Of a DNA stretch of 64,000 nucleotides, positions 11,758 through 21,837 are shown in pieces. Both the position numbers and the translations under genes were made by a program. The DNA comes from Marsupella aquatica (taxonomy: Eukaryota > Marchantiophyta): contig OZ316895.1 of NCBI GenBank assembly GCA_973895155.1, positions 8,928,001 to 8,992,000 of the forward strand, read 5' to 3'. Position 1 is the first letter of the stretch. Every line of letters begins with the position of its first letter. The notes beneath the pieces are model-generated. The model searched no databases, had not been told where the DNA came from, and was given only the letters and a program-made list of their open reading frames with translations.

Positions 11758-12233
11758 AAGCAGTAGAGTGAGGAGGCTCTACCCTTTTGGTAGAGGATCT
11801 TGGGTCCGGATTATAGGACCAATCTTGAATTTCTTGATGAGAGCCTAGATATGAGGGTACTGACTGATTCGTTGTGAGGGGAATGCCTACTCCGCCGCTG
11901 GGAGTGAAGGTAGGAAGTTTGAGATTCTGATCGTGCATACATCGGTGATGAGAAGGAAGGCCAGGTTGATCCGGACATCTACATTGCAGGCCCGTTTGAG
12001 TCTATCTTTGCCCCACGTTCGATGCACCTGAATTCTGATTGACGGGATCTTGATCAACGTTTCCAGAAGCGCTTGTCAGTTGATCAGAAATGCCATAGCC
12101 AGGTCGATCCGGACATTTCTACCATTGGTCGACACCGAAGCGATTGACCATTCTGAAGTCGCAGCATTGTAGAGCTTGCCGACGAGGAGGCAGGCCATTT
12201 ATTGGGAATCCATTTGCTGCTTCGATAAGTCCT

Positions 12234-13976
12234 ATGGAGCAAGGGACGGATCCAGCCGGAATGTCCACTTCTCGCGTCTCTAAGGGGCATTCAACCTCAA
12301 CATCACCTGCACCTACTCCGGTTAAAGCCCCTGTGAGACGATCGAAGAGAAAGGAGGTCCCTATTGCCATGAAAATTCTGAGGCCAGCTATTCCGGACAG
12401 TGAAGCTGAGAAGGTCAAATTGAGGGATTCTTTGCTCAGGATGGGCTGTGAGTCTCTGATGGAGCTACCCTGGAGTTATCAGAGCGAAGATATGATCAGA
12501 GAGATCCGATCCAAGGAGTGTCCGGCTGAGTTTAAGGATACCTCCAGAGGCCGACCTGAGCGATAGACTCAGATGATGATTGCAGGAGCTTTTGTATTGG
12601 AAGATGAAGGAGAAGGTCCAGTGGGAAGAGCTGTCAATCTAATCCTTCCTTACTTCAAAGGAGCCATCAACAGTAAGGACGGGTTCAATGTTTCTAAGTG
12701 TTTGGATCCTGATCTGAGACGAGTCTTCAGCTTTCTGCTACCCCTGCTGTACCCTGAGAAGCCAAGAAGAGTTACTGTTGGAGTTGGCTCTACCATTGTT
12801 GCTGCTTACAAGGGAGAAAGAAAAGTCAACTGGGCTAAGCTTATCTTTGATTTGATAAGGAAGTTGGTACAGAACCTATCCAACAAGAGTCCTACTCCCC
12901 TATCCTGCTACCTGGTACATCTATATAGCTTTGAAGGAGTTTTGTTCAAAGAGGAGAAGAAATTACTATTGGCCAAGTTCAACTTCATAAAGTATGGAGA
13001 GACAGATCCAGATATCACCCAGGCCACCTCTGATGACAGTGAGGATGAGGAACCAGCAGAGACAAATCCTCGAAAGACCCGGTCTGCTGCCCAGAACCTC
13101 GACTCGGACTTTTCCGACCCGGCCTTCGTCGACCCGGCTGAATGTCCGGATGCACCCGGCCATGCCTCCCAAGACACCCTAGCTGATTTCCAGATCATCT
13201 CAGACACGTTCCAGAAGGTGAAGAGGAAGACCACTGTGATGGAGAAGGTCATCACCGACATTTTGCAGAAGCTAGGAGTGAAACCAAGGCAGATTCTTGA
13301 GAAGATCTCCACCATGAGTGATGCCACAGATAAGAAGAAGTTGGAGAAGGAGAATGAGTTCCTCAAGAAGAAGGTATCTGAACTCAAACAGCAGTTGGAA
13401 AGGAGTAAGAAGAAGAATGAGCTTGAGCATACTCTCCAACTCAGTATCACTCAATCTTTGGATCTGATTGAGGCTTTGACTAAGATAGCTTCTCTGGATC
13501 TTCTTAAGGCCCAAATTTATGATGAGTATTTGGCCAAGAACACCACACCCATCATTTTCTCCAAGATTAACCATTTAGTGGTAGATGTGAGTACCAAGGT
13601 GGATGATGCACTTACAGGCCTCTCAAAGACCTGTGAAGCCTTAAGGGAGATGAGTGACTTGACTACTGAGGAGCTATTAGCTGATACTGAGATTCCTCCC
13701 TTTACTACCAGATCTTTCTCTCCTAGTCCTCATGAAGGAGTCTATTCCATTGGCCCCTCATCACCCCTCAACCCTCCTGGTTTCCCCACTCCCAGTACAC
13801 ACTTCCACTCCCATTCTTACACCTATTCTCATGACCCAAGTGCCCATCAGGAGAACATGGATATTGACCCGTCCATCCCTTTTACCACTGGCCAGCAGGG
13901 AGTTTACCTTCGGCCAGAACCCCTTGCTATGGCCAACCCTGAGGAGGATCCTTCCCAGAAGATAGGACCTGAATAG
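12234..13976 (+). pseudogene. Long ORF of the inserted element, resembling plant transposon-associated proteins
   Basis: From the ATG at 12234 a single frame of 580 codons runs to 13976, broken only by TAG at 12564 (RGRPER then TQMMIAGAF), consistent with a single CAG to TAG change. Residues about 110-250 (AGAFVLEDEGEGPVGRA, VNWAKLIFDLIRKLVQNLSN, LVHLYSFEGVLF) resemble the domain annotated as putative plant transposon protein that often accompanies large plant retroelements. An acidic stretch (DSEDEEPAE) follows. Around 13300-13440 there is a Lys/Glu/Leu-rich coiled coil (KLEKENEFLKKKVSELKQQ), and the C-terminus is Pro/Ser/His-rich. No reverse transcriptase, integrase or protease motif is present. 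Function unknown; a structural, capsid-like role is a guess. Confidence 0.6.
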
Positions 13977-14942
13977 AACTATATTTAGAGAGTTAGAGCC
14001 ACATTAGTTTAAACCTAGAAATGGCTATGTAGACTAATATATGAGTAAGTAGACTCCAGCATTTTGTTGATATATCCATTGTAGTCTCTACTCTATTTTT
14101 GACTAGGATAGTTTAGTTTTATTTACATACTTCTTTAGACTTGGGTTTTGAAAAGGCATGTCTTTTCATAATCTCCACTTTTAGTACAAAAGGAGGAGAA
14201 TCCAAAGTCAACCCGGAGGAGAGAGATGCATTTTGATTTCCCCATTTTGATTTTTGGAGAAATCTATGTCTTTTCTTCCCTTCTTTTTACCATGGTTGAG
14301 TAAAAGGAAGAAGTTTAGCAACCCTTGAGTTGTTGTGAAATGTTCAATAAATGCTAGAGTGTGCCTATAATGATATTGGAAGATCAATGAGATTTGTGAC
14401 CAATACATTTGGAAGATTCACCAAAGAGGAAATTGACATTTGCACAAAACTCAACCAAGCAATCTTAAGGATTGTAGGAGAAGTAAGCCAATTCGAGTAT
14501 CCTAGTACCGTCCTCAACAGGACCAGAAAAGTGTCCCGGGTTGATTTACGTTCATATTTTCTAAATTCAATAGATGGAGGAGAGTTGCTACGAGAAATCA
14601 AAAAGCAAGTATAATATTGATTTCCGAATCTTAAATTAGGCCATAATCCTTATTGAAGGAGTGGTGATGGTCAAAAATTCAATTCCCTTGCACTTTGAAA
14701 ACTCCTATCTACTCTCTCTCTAGTTTCAATCTTTGTTAATTCTAGTCTTTATTATTGCACTATGAATCTTAAGGATTACCCACTTGAGTTTGTGGTTAAA
14801 CACTTATGTTAAGAAGATCATTAGAAATCTCTCCAACCTAAGAATGTTGGTGTAAACTTCTCAAATCATGTTAATTAGGTCTTTTCTATCTTATCCACTC
14901 CTAACCGGAACGAAATCGAGTTGTTAAGGAATAAATAGTCAT
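13977..14942. other. 3' part of the inserted element, no clear gene
   Basis: Non-coding for the most part. One 87-codon frame (14351-14614) reads CAYNDIGRSMRFVTNTFGRF and ends GELLREIKKQV. It has plausible composition but no recognised motif. The rest is AT-rich. Confidence 0.35.
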
Positions 14943-14966
14943 TTATCTCTTTATCACCTTGCTACA

Positions 14967-14971
14967 GAAAT
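14967..14971 (+). repeat. Right target-site duplication GAAAT
   Basis: Second copy of the 5-bp duplication, directly after GCTACA. The Myb/SANT-like coding sequence resumes here. Confidence 0.85.
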
Positions 14972-15663
14972 TATAGTCGGCTAGCACTGCAGCCATCGAA
15001 GTAAAAACAGATTTCTTGGACTGATATCTGTTACCTAGCCGATTTTTCCGTCCTGCCCCAAAAATTGCATTGTAATTATCTTGTATCTCTAAGTAGTCCA
15101 CGATCAGAGCGTAGTCTTTCCTAGTCAACTTCGTCCCTACTCCCTAGTGGCTTCCCGCTCCTGCCCTCGCGGCTTGAGTTGCTGCCATTCCTGCTGGCAT
15201 TGGTGAAGCCTGCAACGCACTCCTTGCTTCTCCTGTGAGAACTTGCAGGGGCACAGAGGGAATCACTGTGCGTGGAGGGATAGAAACGAGTCCTCCGACA
15301 TGAGTCAGGCCCTGAACATCAAACGATTCCTCTGCCATTCGAAGTTCCATCTCGCTTTTGATACCCAGCTCCCACACGACAATCAACTTTGAAAACTCGA
15401 GTTTGGGTCTTGGTGCGATACTTCATAAAGCTTGCGCCCAAGCTCACGTTCAAAATTGCGGTTGACCTCATGGACTGTCGGCAGTAGTGGGCGTTTCAGA
15501 ATTTAAATGCAAACGATAGGTCTGGCCGCGACAAGCACCTCCTACCGCGGGCAGCGTCTTACGGGGCCTAACAAATTATGGGCAGACAAAAAGTTATCGC
15601 CCATGAAAAACCCCCACGGCACAAGTTACGGGCATTGGACAAGTTCCACGGCAAAATGTCCCA

Positions 15664-15684
15664 GGCACATATTTGAGACCCCCT
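15664..15684 (-). repeat. Right terminal inverted repeat of the Harbinger element
   Basis: The reverse complement begins AGGGGGTCTCAAATATG. It is followed by AAT at 15685-15687, matching the three bases before the left end. Confidence 0.9.
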
Positions 15685-16782
15685 AATAGATTTATTTTTT
15701 TTGTCAGCCACTTTTCAACCTAGCCACAGACCCTGTTTGATGGTAACAAATTATTCTAAGAAATCAAGGATTATTATGGGTAACAAATTATTTGAAAAAA
15801 CTACAGTAGATAATGAATATTCTTAGCCTCTTCTCCTTCATGAAAGGCTCTGGCTAAAAAGATTATCTATGCAAGTCCTGGGAATTTAAGGGTTTCTTGC
15901 CACCCTGCCCATATCACCTGTTGTGAAGGGGAAGATGCTAAGAATATTCCTCATCTTGTTTTTCTTAGGTTAATATAACTTGACAGGCTTGCCATTTCCA
16001 TAGCCACCCACCTTGTTAGTAGACAGGTGTGAATGCTCTTACTCCTTAGTTTGAAACTCTGGTAACCTAGAGCCAAAGCTACAGACTCCTTACTTACAAG
16101 AGTGTAATAGTGATATAGACTAGCACAAATAGACTAACACAAATACCCATTGCTGTGAACAGGAAGGGTCCCCTGTGCCCAGACTCCCATGCCCATGCAG
16201 GGCCATTCCTTATTCACAGGTATAGTCTAAATATCAATTTTCTGCTACAAGAGAAAGCCAACTTATGACTTTACGGGGCTTCACTGTACTAAATAGGTCA
16301 TAATAGTAGCCCCCAATCAAGAATTATAGTATAGATTATTATTATATATGTGTCACGTGCCCTTTACCTTGGCTTACCTCCCAGTGTCATAAGTGACTCC
16401 CCTCCCGACCTTACTTGGATTAACTTGGCCCGACACTAGAAATCCAGGCACTTCCTCACTTATGTCCTATAACTGGTACCATATTGTACCTCCATACGAA
16501 GCATTCAAACCATGCATGTCTTGATTGCACAGTTACTATATAGTATGCTCATCCTGGAACATGCTTGGTTTTTTTGTCTTGTAGTGATCTCAAAGTAAAT
16601 AAAATATGAGGATAAAATAATGCCAGTAAAGTACTTGCCAAGAAAAACACACTTACCAATGAAAAGTACTAAGTGCTACTATGTGCACTTAATTCAATGT
16701 GCCTTATGAATATGAATGACACTCATTTCAATAAAAACCATAAACTTAGGAAAGAAAGACATGAGTGAAACTTAATACATAT
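15685..16782. other. AT-rich intergenic sequence right of the Harbinger element
   Basis: No gene seen. Short motifs shared with other parts of the window occur here, for example AAGAGTGTAATAGTGATATA at 16098 and again near 21846, and a CACTA-like end at 16545-16586. Confidence 0.5.
16545..16586 (-). repeat. CACTA-like terminus, reverse orientation
   Basis: TATGCTCATCCTGGAACATG is followed by a T-rich spacer and GTCTTGTAGTG ending at 16586. This is the reverse complement of the signal at 6312, including a degenerate version of its subterminal inverted repeat. Confidence 0.5.
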
Positions 16783-17453
16783 AGCATGCTCATCCTGGAA
16801 CATGCTTTACTTTTTGTCTTGTAGTGATATTAAGTGGACAAAATTAAAGAGTAAGACTAGAATACATATTAAATGTGAATGAAATCAAATAATATAAATA
16901 AAGTACATGCAATAAAAGCACATAGTGACCAATGGAAAGTACAATTTCATTACACAAAGTTGCTACGAGTTGTGCACCATGAAATCAAATAATATAAATA
17001 AAGCACATGCAATAAAAGCACATAGTGACCAATGGAAAGTACAATTTTATTACACAAAGATCTTACTAGTTGTGCACGTATTTCAGTGTGTCTTATTAAT
17101 GACTTTTATTCAATAAAAACCATAAACTTAGGAAAGAAAGCCACAAGGGGACCTTAAGACAGGATGTGCTGACATTTCTTAGAATCATTCCTCTCACTCA
17201 TGAGTATACTTAAAAGCATTAGAAAATGAAACCCTTAGTTTCTCTCTAGGACTTAACAAAGTTTACAAATTATAGGGGCTGCCAAAATAAATTCAAAACA
17301 CTATAGAATACCAAAAATTTAAAGGGGTCCTAAAATGAATTAAAAGTCTATGTGATACAAAGGATGCCCCTTGTTAAGGTACATTCAAATAAATATTCAT
17401 GATACACAATTATGAATAAGACAAAACATGAGAGTTGGATTCACCATATAGCA
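16783..17453 (+). repeat. 670-bp dispersed repeat, copy A
   Basis: Nearly identical to 48750-49425, with scattered substitutions and small indels. It begins with a CACTA-like end (GTCTTGTAGTG at 16816-16826). It contains an internal tandem duplication of about 102 bp (units at 16879 and 16981, each with CAAATAATATAAATAAAG). It ends around ATTCACCATATAGCA. No coding content. Both copies share the internal duplication, so that arose before dispersal. Confidence 0.9.
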
Positions 17454-17779
17454 CCTTCAAAAAAATAGACACTAAGTGTTCATGTTATTCAGAATCATTT
17501 CTCTCACTCACAAGAATACTTTGTTCAAGTGGTGGAGCCCTTGGTGTCATATCTCTAATAGATCACTAACTTTATAAGTTATAAGGGGGCAGCCAAAAGA
17601 AGTTTAAATACTCTAGAATACCTAAAATTAAAGTGGTCTAAAAATCAATTTAAATTGTCTATGATACAAATTGAAATAAAAATATATGACACAAAATTTG
17701 AATAAGACAAAATGTGAAAGGTAGATTCACCATTATAGCATCTTCAAAAATTATTTTTCTAAGTGGCCTCTGGGGTGGC
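17454..17779. repeat. Diverged second copy of part of repeat A
   Basis: GAATCATTTCTCTCACTCAC, the TAGAATACC segment, a GAATAAGACAAAA segment and ATTCACCATTATAGCA recur in the same order as in 17175-17453, with many differences. This is an older tandem duplication of the 3' half of the repeat. Confidence 0.6.
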
Positions 17780-18142
17780 CTATTTGCTGAAAGACAAGGG
17801 ATACAAAAGGAATGGAAATGGGCCTGCAATCAATAGCTGAGCGTTCTCAGACTCATAACATGAGACACCTGGGTGGTATCCTAGTGCTAGCAGACCTGTC
17901 GCAAAGGTTGAGATAAAGGTTATAAGGCAAAGGGTTCCCTTGTGAAGAGAATCGTGCACAACGTAGTGAAATGGGTAATTTGCTTTGACTGGGGTTGGAA
18001 GACCCCTACGTGATTGAACCACATTTCCCTCAAAAATCCCCCCCCCCAAGCTTGTGGAACAAAATCCAAGCCACCCAAAAAATTGCACGAAGGCCAAAGA
18101 ACCTAGACAGAGGAGAAAATACCCATACACTGAGGATACCAT
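17780..18142 (-). other. Hypothetical 120-codon ORF next to the Mutator-like element
   Basis: The ORF has two hydrophobic stretches (MVSSVYGYFLLCLGSLAFVQ and CLITFISTFATGLLALGYH), so it would be membrane-associated if expressed. It starts inside the left 10-bp target-site copy of the Mutator-like element. No family recognised. It may be chance or a fragment of an older element. Confidence 0.2.
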
Positions 18143-18146
18143 GAAA

Positions 18147-18226
18147 GAGAGATATACTTAGTGGACCTCCAAATGCACCTTTTTCTCTTAATGGACCAAA
18201 AGTTGCACACGCCCTCCCAATGGACC
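18147..18226 (+). repeat. Left inverted repeat of the MULE
   Basis: Pairs with 19561-19640 with three mismatches in 80. Preceded by the target-site copy TACCATGAAA. Confidence 0.88.
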
Positions 18227-18439
18227 TCCGGGCCCACCAGAGGTGCCATTTCGTGTGAGATGTTCTTCTAACACATTGTGCGGTTCTTATAGCGCAAGAT
18301 TGTCACTGTAAAACACAACATGTTCTACTGCTCTTCAGTGTCCGACCGCATCGCCGAACGCGGTCGACTACGATTGCAGTTCCGAGTGAATCAATGTATC
18401 CCACAATGTATACATTGACCGCAATGCATACAAACATGA

Positions 18440-19080
18440 ACCGTCACTTTGGCAAGGGGGGGAGGGCGTTTTGTAAAGTTGGAGGGACAATTTTTTTTTC
18501 TAAGTGTGAAATCTAAATACAACTTTTAAAGTGTATACATGACAAATCATATCTCTGTGTTGTAATACAAAAGGTTTTGATTATTTGGGCAGGCTTCGAT
18601 GGGGGGCGTCTTCGTACGTAAAGTCGGAAAGAATTCTAATTTTGAAATCCAAATGCAACGTGCAAAGTGTATACATGAAAAATCATATATGTGTGTTGTA
18701 ATACAATAGGTTTTGTCCATTTGGGCAGGCTTCGGAGGGGGGCGTCTTCGTAAAGTCAGAGGGACAAATTTTTTTTCTAAGTGTGAAATCTAAATACAGC
18801 GTGCAAAGTATATACATGACAAATCATATTTCTATGTTGAAATACAATAGGTTTTGTCCATTTGAGCAGGCTTCGGCGGGGGGCATCTTCGTAAAGTCGG
18901 AGGGACAATTTTTTTCTTAAGTGTGAAAATCTGAATACAACGTGCAAAGTGTATACATGACAAATCATATTTTTGTGTTGTAATACGATAAGTTTTGTCC
19001 ATTAATTTGGGAAGGCTTCGACAGGGGGGTGTCTTCCTCGTAAAGTCGGGGGGAAATGTGCATACAACATGCATATTGTA
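18440..19080 (+). repeat. Tandem array of a 132-149-bp unit inside the MULE
   Basis: GTAAAGT anchors fall at 18472, 18618, 18750, 18891 and 19040. Each unit has a GC-rich GGCAGGCTTCGGNGGGGGGC part and an AT-rich part ending in a TTGTAATACAAT-like motif. The unit length is not a multiple of three, so the array is not coding. Confidence 0.85.
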
Positions 19081-19560
19081 TGCAAGACACAAATATATTG
19101 TTCTATGTTGAACAGGTTTTGGTTCTGTTCATTATAGCAAGCCTTGCTGCCTGTATGTAAGGCAGGGGACACCTGACTTTGTTTAAGTGCGATCTTTGAA
19201 TACAATGTCCACTATGTATCCAAAGTAGACGCAACCTAGAATCACGACGTACGTGTCATTGCATGCGTAGAGTGAATACATTGACCATGTTGTATTGTTC
19301 TAGATTGCGGCTATTGTAGTTTGAATACAATAGCCATATTGTATTCACAAAAACTAGGGAGCCATGATGTTGCAGCGCTCGATTACGGTCAGGGCTACGA
19401 TGCATGTGGACTGCGACGTTATCAATGGCCTACTACACATGACCAACCACGATGTCCACAGGGTACGTAGTGGACCTGAACTGTGTGGTAAGGTGTTTCA
19501 GAAGAACATGCTTGTACGGAGTGGGCCCAGGGGTCCATTGGGAGACAATCTAAACGTTGG

Positions 19561-19640
19561 GGTCCACTGGGAGGGCGTGTGCAACTTTTGGTCCATTAAG
19601 AGAAAAAGTTGCATTTGGAGGTCCACTAAGTATATATCTC
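19561..19640 (-). repeat. Right inverted repeat of the MULE
   Basis: Reverse complement of the left end with three mismatches in 80. Followed by the second TACCATGAAA. Confidence 0.88.
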
Positions 19641-19650
19641 TACCATGAAA

Positions 19651-21688
19651 AGTAACCCAGGGGATTAAGTGGTCCCTGTATCACAAGAGTTTCCCAAAGG
19701 TATGATTACTGTATTTGGAGACCAATCGTATACGAACATATGGCACCAAAAGTAATATTTCAGCTCACAAATTGTCTCCATCCATGTTGAGTGGGGGGCC
19801 GGCTAGATATCCTAGTACTCAGTGGTTTTGTAACATCCTTGAGTAACCGCCCAGCCCCCAACGTGGCACTCCCTCATGCCTGGTTTCACAGTTGGCTTAC
19901 CCAAATTTCCATAATAGCTGGTTTACCCAAATTTCAATAATAGTGGGCTTCGGTGCACATCAGGCAAGATCAAGAGACCTGCTTTGCCTCTCCTGTCCCA
20001 CTGGCCTCTCCCTTCCTCTTTTAATTGAAATCTGTTACAACTGTAAGAATTTATTTATTTTATTTGAACAAAGAAATAATACTATTACATCATTGTAAGA
20101 ATTTACATCAGTAATGTGATTGCAAGTCGGCATCCATTTTAGACTTGAATTCTAAAAGGCCAGCCAGGTTGTAAAAGCAGCAAGTTCAGATTGGATGTAA
20201 ACGTGTGGTTCAATTTTTGCCCAAGTTTTTGGTTGAAGGCATCTTAGTTTGTGGTAGGTCTAACACCAATCAAAGAAAGGGGGACCCTCAACTTGCTGGG
20301 GAAACATTCTTAGCTGCATAGACTTTAATTAAGGGAAGAAGAAGCAATATAGACTTTCAATTGGAATGGAGTAATAGGTCATCTTAGCTTTAAATATGAA
20401 TCTTTATTCCCGTCTTTATTCACAACCAACAAGCGAGGTACAAGTGGACATAACATGATTGTGGAGAAAGGACACGGGAAGAACACCGTTGAACTATATT
20501 TCACTACACTAGCGCCCCCCCAAAGTTATTTCTAATTACTAATTAACCCCAAAAACTATATGGGTTACATAAACCACCCAGGGAAATCCACCATTGGTCT
20601 GCAGCGTGTACCCACAGTGGTCAGCTTAAATCTTTGCCTGTGCAGGCATTGCTGCATCCCCATCACGACTATGCCGGCCTCCACTCTTTCAACTCACCAT
20701 CATCTCTTCTCCCCATTGGATTTCATCTCTACTTCCACTTTGTAGCCCTAAACTTTTGCCTGAGGAGAGCATTGACACAAAATTCAAGAGAATTGCAATG
20801 GGGGTGACTTACAAAGGGCCACCAAGATGGGAGGGTGAAGTTGCAAGGCGGGAGACTGTGGGGGAGACTGAGTCATATATAGTTGCAAAGGAGGGAGGTG
20901 GACAGGAGTAGTCGCAATGGGGGCAATACTGGCAGTGTCTGGTTGAATGGTTATTAAGCTGACCACCATGGGTCAGGCACAGACCAATAGGGGGTGGCCC
21001 TGTGTCGTTTACATAAGCCACTTACAATTTAGGGGCAGGCTGATAAATGAAATAGACTGGGTCAGGTTAGTTAATAATAACAGTGAGCCATGGACATCAT
21101 TTGTCAAAGTGATAAAATTTAGTCCCCACTATTGAGACAAGGAAAAAAAGTGGATGCCTATAGTATTTCCAAGTAGCAAAAACACTCGAAAGATAATGAA
21201 ACTAGTTCTCCATGAAAAGTGGGGGTCTTCCAAGAAGCAAGGATATTCAAGTGATGATGAAACTAGTTTCTCCATATGAGGTGGTGGTCAATACACTTTC
21301 ATCTGCAATTGATAGAGGAATATGCTTAAAGCTCCAAACTCTCAGAATGTGCCCAAAGAACAGATTGTTCTTCCAAGTGTCCTTCTGGGATCATGTCTAA
21401 CCACACCGTGGCTCAGGTTGAGTCTTTAAAAGTGCTTTTCTGGCAAACAAGCAACAGTTCAATTCTAAAGATATCTAGCTATAGTTGATTGCCACACCTA
21501 CAGTAGTGTGGCTGATGTCACCTTTGGCAATGTGACGTTTGTTCTCATTTCAAGTCTCGTTTGTTTTGATATGAATGAAGTTTGTGCGCCTGGGGGCCTT
21601 GCCCCACTCAACTCAAAAGGGTAAAATAAAAATCAAGATACCACCAAGTAAAGTTTGGATGGAAAGGGGGTTTGCTGTGAAGCCCCCA
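19651..21688. other. Intergenic sequence, no gene seen
   Basis: AT-rich with short reading frames of no recognisable character. No paired repeats longer than about 30 bp were noticed except shared motifs around GTAATAGTGATATAG. Confidence 0.4.
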
Positions 21689-21837
21689 TGGATTTCCATG
21701 CTGGAATGGATTAACTCAGAACATCAAAATCTGCTTGGATTGCACTCTTTACAGTCACATATGAGTCAAAACTGTAAAGAGTGCAATCCAAGCAGATTTT
21801 GATGTTCTGAGTCAATCCATCCCAGCTTGGAAGTCCA
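21689..21837. repeat. Fold-back with a perfect 42-bp stem
   Basis: Bases 21714-21755 are perfectly complementary to 21771-21812 around a 15-nt spacer. The pairing extends outward to about 21689 and 21837 with a few mismatches, giving arms of about 67 bp. A transcript would form a long hairpin like a young miRNA or siRNA precursor; equally it may be a miniature inverted-repeat element or an inverted duplication. No coding content. Confidence 0.85.

Larger units (their letters stand above)
11366..14966 (+). mobile_element. 3.6-kb inserted element with TG...CA ends and 5-bp target duplication
   Basis: The insert starts TGTGAGATAAGG and ends CACCTTGCTACA. GAAAT lies immediately outside both ends (11361-11365 and 14967-14971). 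Deleting the insert and one GAAAT restores the Myb/SANT-like reading frame, so both borders are exact. TG...CA ends with a 5-bp duplication are the signature of LTR retrotransposons, but I find no pair of long terminal repeats inside. It may be an unusually long solo LTR, an LTR element that lost its repeats, or another class. It holds one long ORF (12234-13976), a possible gag remnant (11435-11757) and a short ORF (14351-14614). Confidence 0.85.
10339..15386 (-). pseudogene. Harbinger Myb/SANT-like accessory protein, split by an insertion
   Basis: The N-terminal part (15386-14972) ends LTRKDYALIVDYLEIQDNY ... SMAAVLADYNF, a Myb/SANT-like DNA-binding start as in the second gene of PIF/Harbinger elements. 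The protein resumes at 11360 with PKMDGANLAKRFGRYQDMYK, and removing 11366-14966 plus one GAAAT joins NF to PK in frame. An intron follows (about 11007-10916), then an acidic/Pro-rich linker and a basic coiled segment starting AAMYAEQKKEKAMFRKE and ending near MMMAQMTIY. In these elements the protein helps the transposase enter the nucleus and bind the ends. In-frame stops at 15144 (TAG), 11049 (TGA) and 10627 (TGA) add to the insertion, so it is a pseudogene. Confidence 0.85.
6827..15684 (+). mobile_element. PIF/Harbinger DNA transposon, interrupted by a second element
   Basis: The ends are inverted repeats (6827-6847 and 15664-15684) matching at 20 of 21 positions and starting AGGGGGTCTCAAATATG. 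Each end is flanked by AAT (6824-6826 and 15685-15687), a 3-bp duplication as this superfamily makes. Inside are an RPA-like ORF, a DDE transposase of the HARBI1 type, and a convergent Myb/SANT-like gene, the second protein typical of the superfamily. Subtracting the 3.6-kb insert at 11366-14966 leaves about 5.25 kb, a normal size for an autonomous element. The transposase and Myb/SANT genes carry several stops, so this copy is dead. Confidence 0.9.
18147..19640. mobile_element. Non-autonomous Mutator-like (MULE) element
   Basis: The 80-bp inverted ends (18147-18226 and 19561-19640) match at 77 positions; both include CTTAGTGGACCTCCAAATGC and CAAAAGTTGCACACGCCCTC. TACCATGAAA flanks both sides (18137-18146 and 19641-19650), a 10-bp target duplication. 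Long inverted ends with a 9-11-bp duplication are diagnostic of Mutator-like elements. The interior has no transposase; it is filled by a tandem array. The near-identical ends and perfect duplication suggest a fairly recent insertion. Confidence 0.88.

Noticed and set aside
12908-13450. 180-codon minus-strand ORF opposite the inserted element's gene
   Set aside because: It is the complement of Lys/Glu-rich coding sequence, giving Ser/Phe/Leu runs, a typical shadow.
11366-14966. Terminal inverted repeats that would make the insert a DNA transposon
   Set aside because: The ends share only TGT plus scattered bases on inversion; a 5-bp duplication with TG...CA fits an LTR-type integrase better.
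6312-16586. A complete CACTA transposon bounded by 6312 and 16586
   Set aside because: The terminal motifs are inverted as required, but the three bases outside (CAT and ATC) do not match, and 16826 is an equally good partner. I kept it as a finding and not as an element.
18777-19205. Repeated minus-strand ORFs with a DLSCIHFARCIQ-like repeat
   Set aside because: They are translations of the MULE tandem array; unit lengths (132-149 bp) are not multiples of three, so the frame is not maintained.
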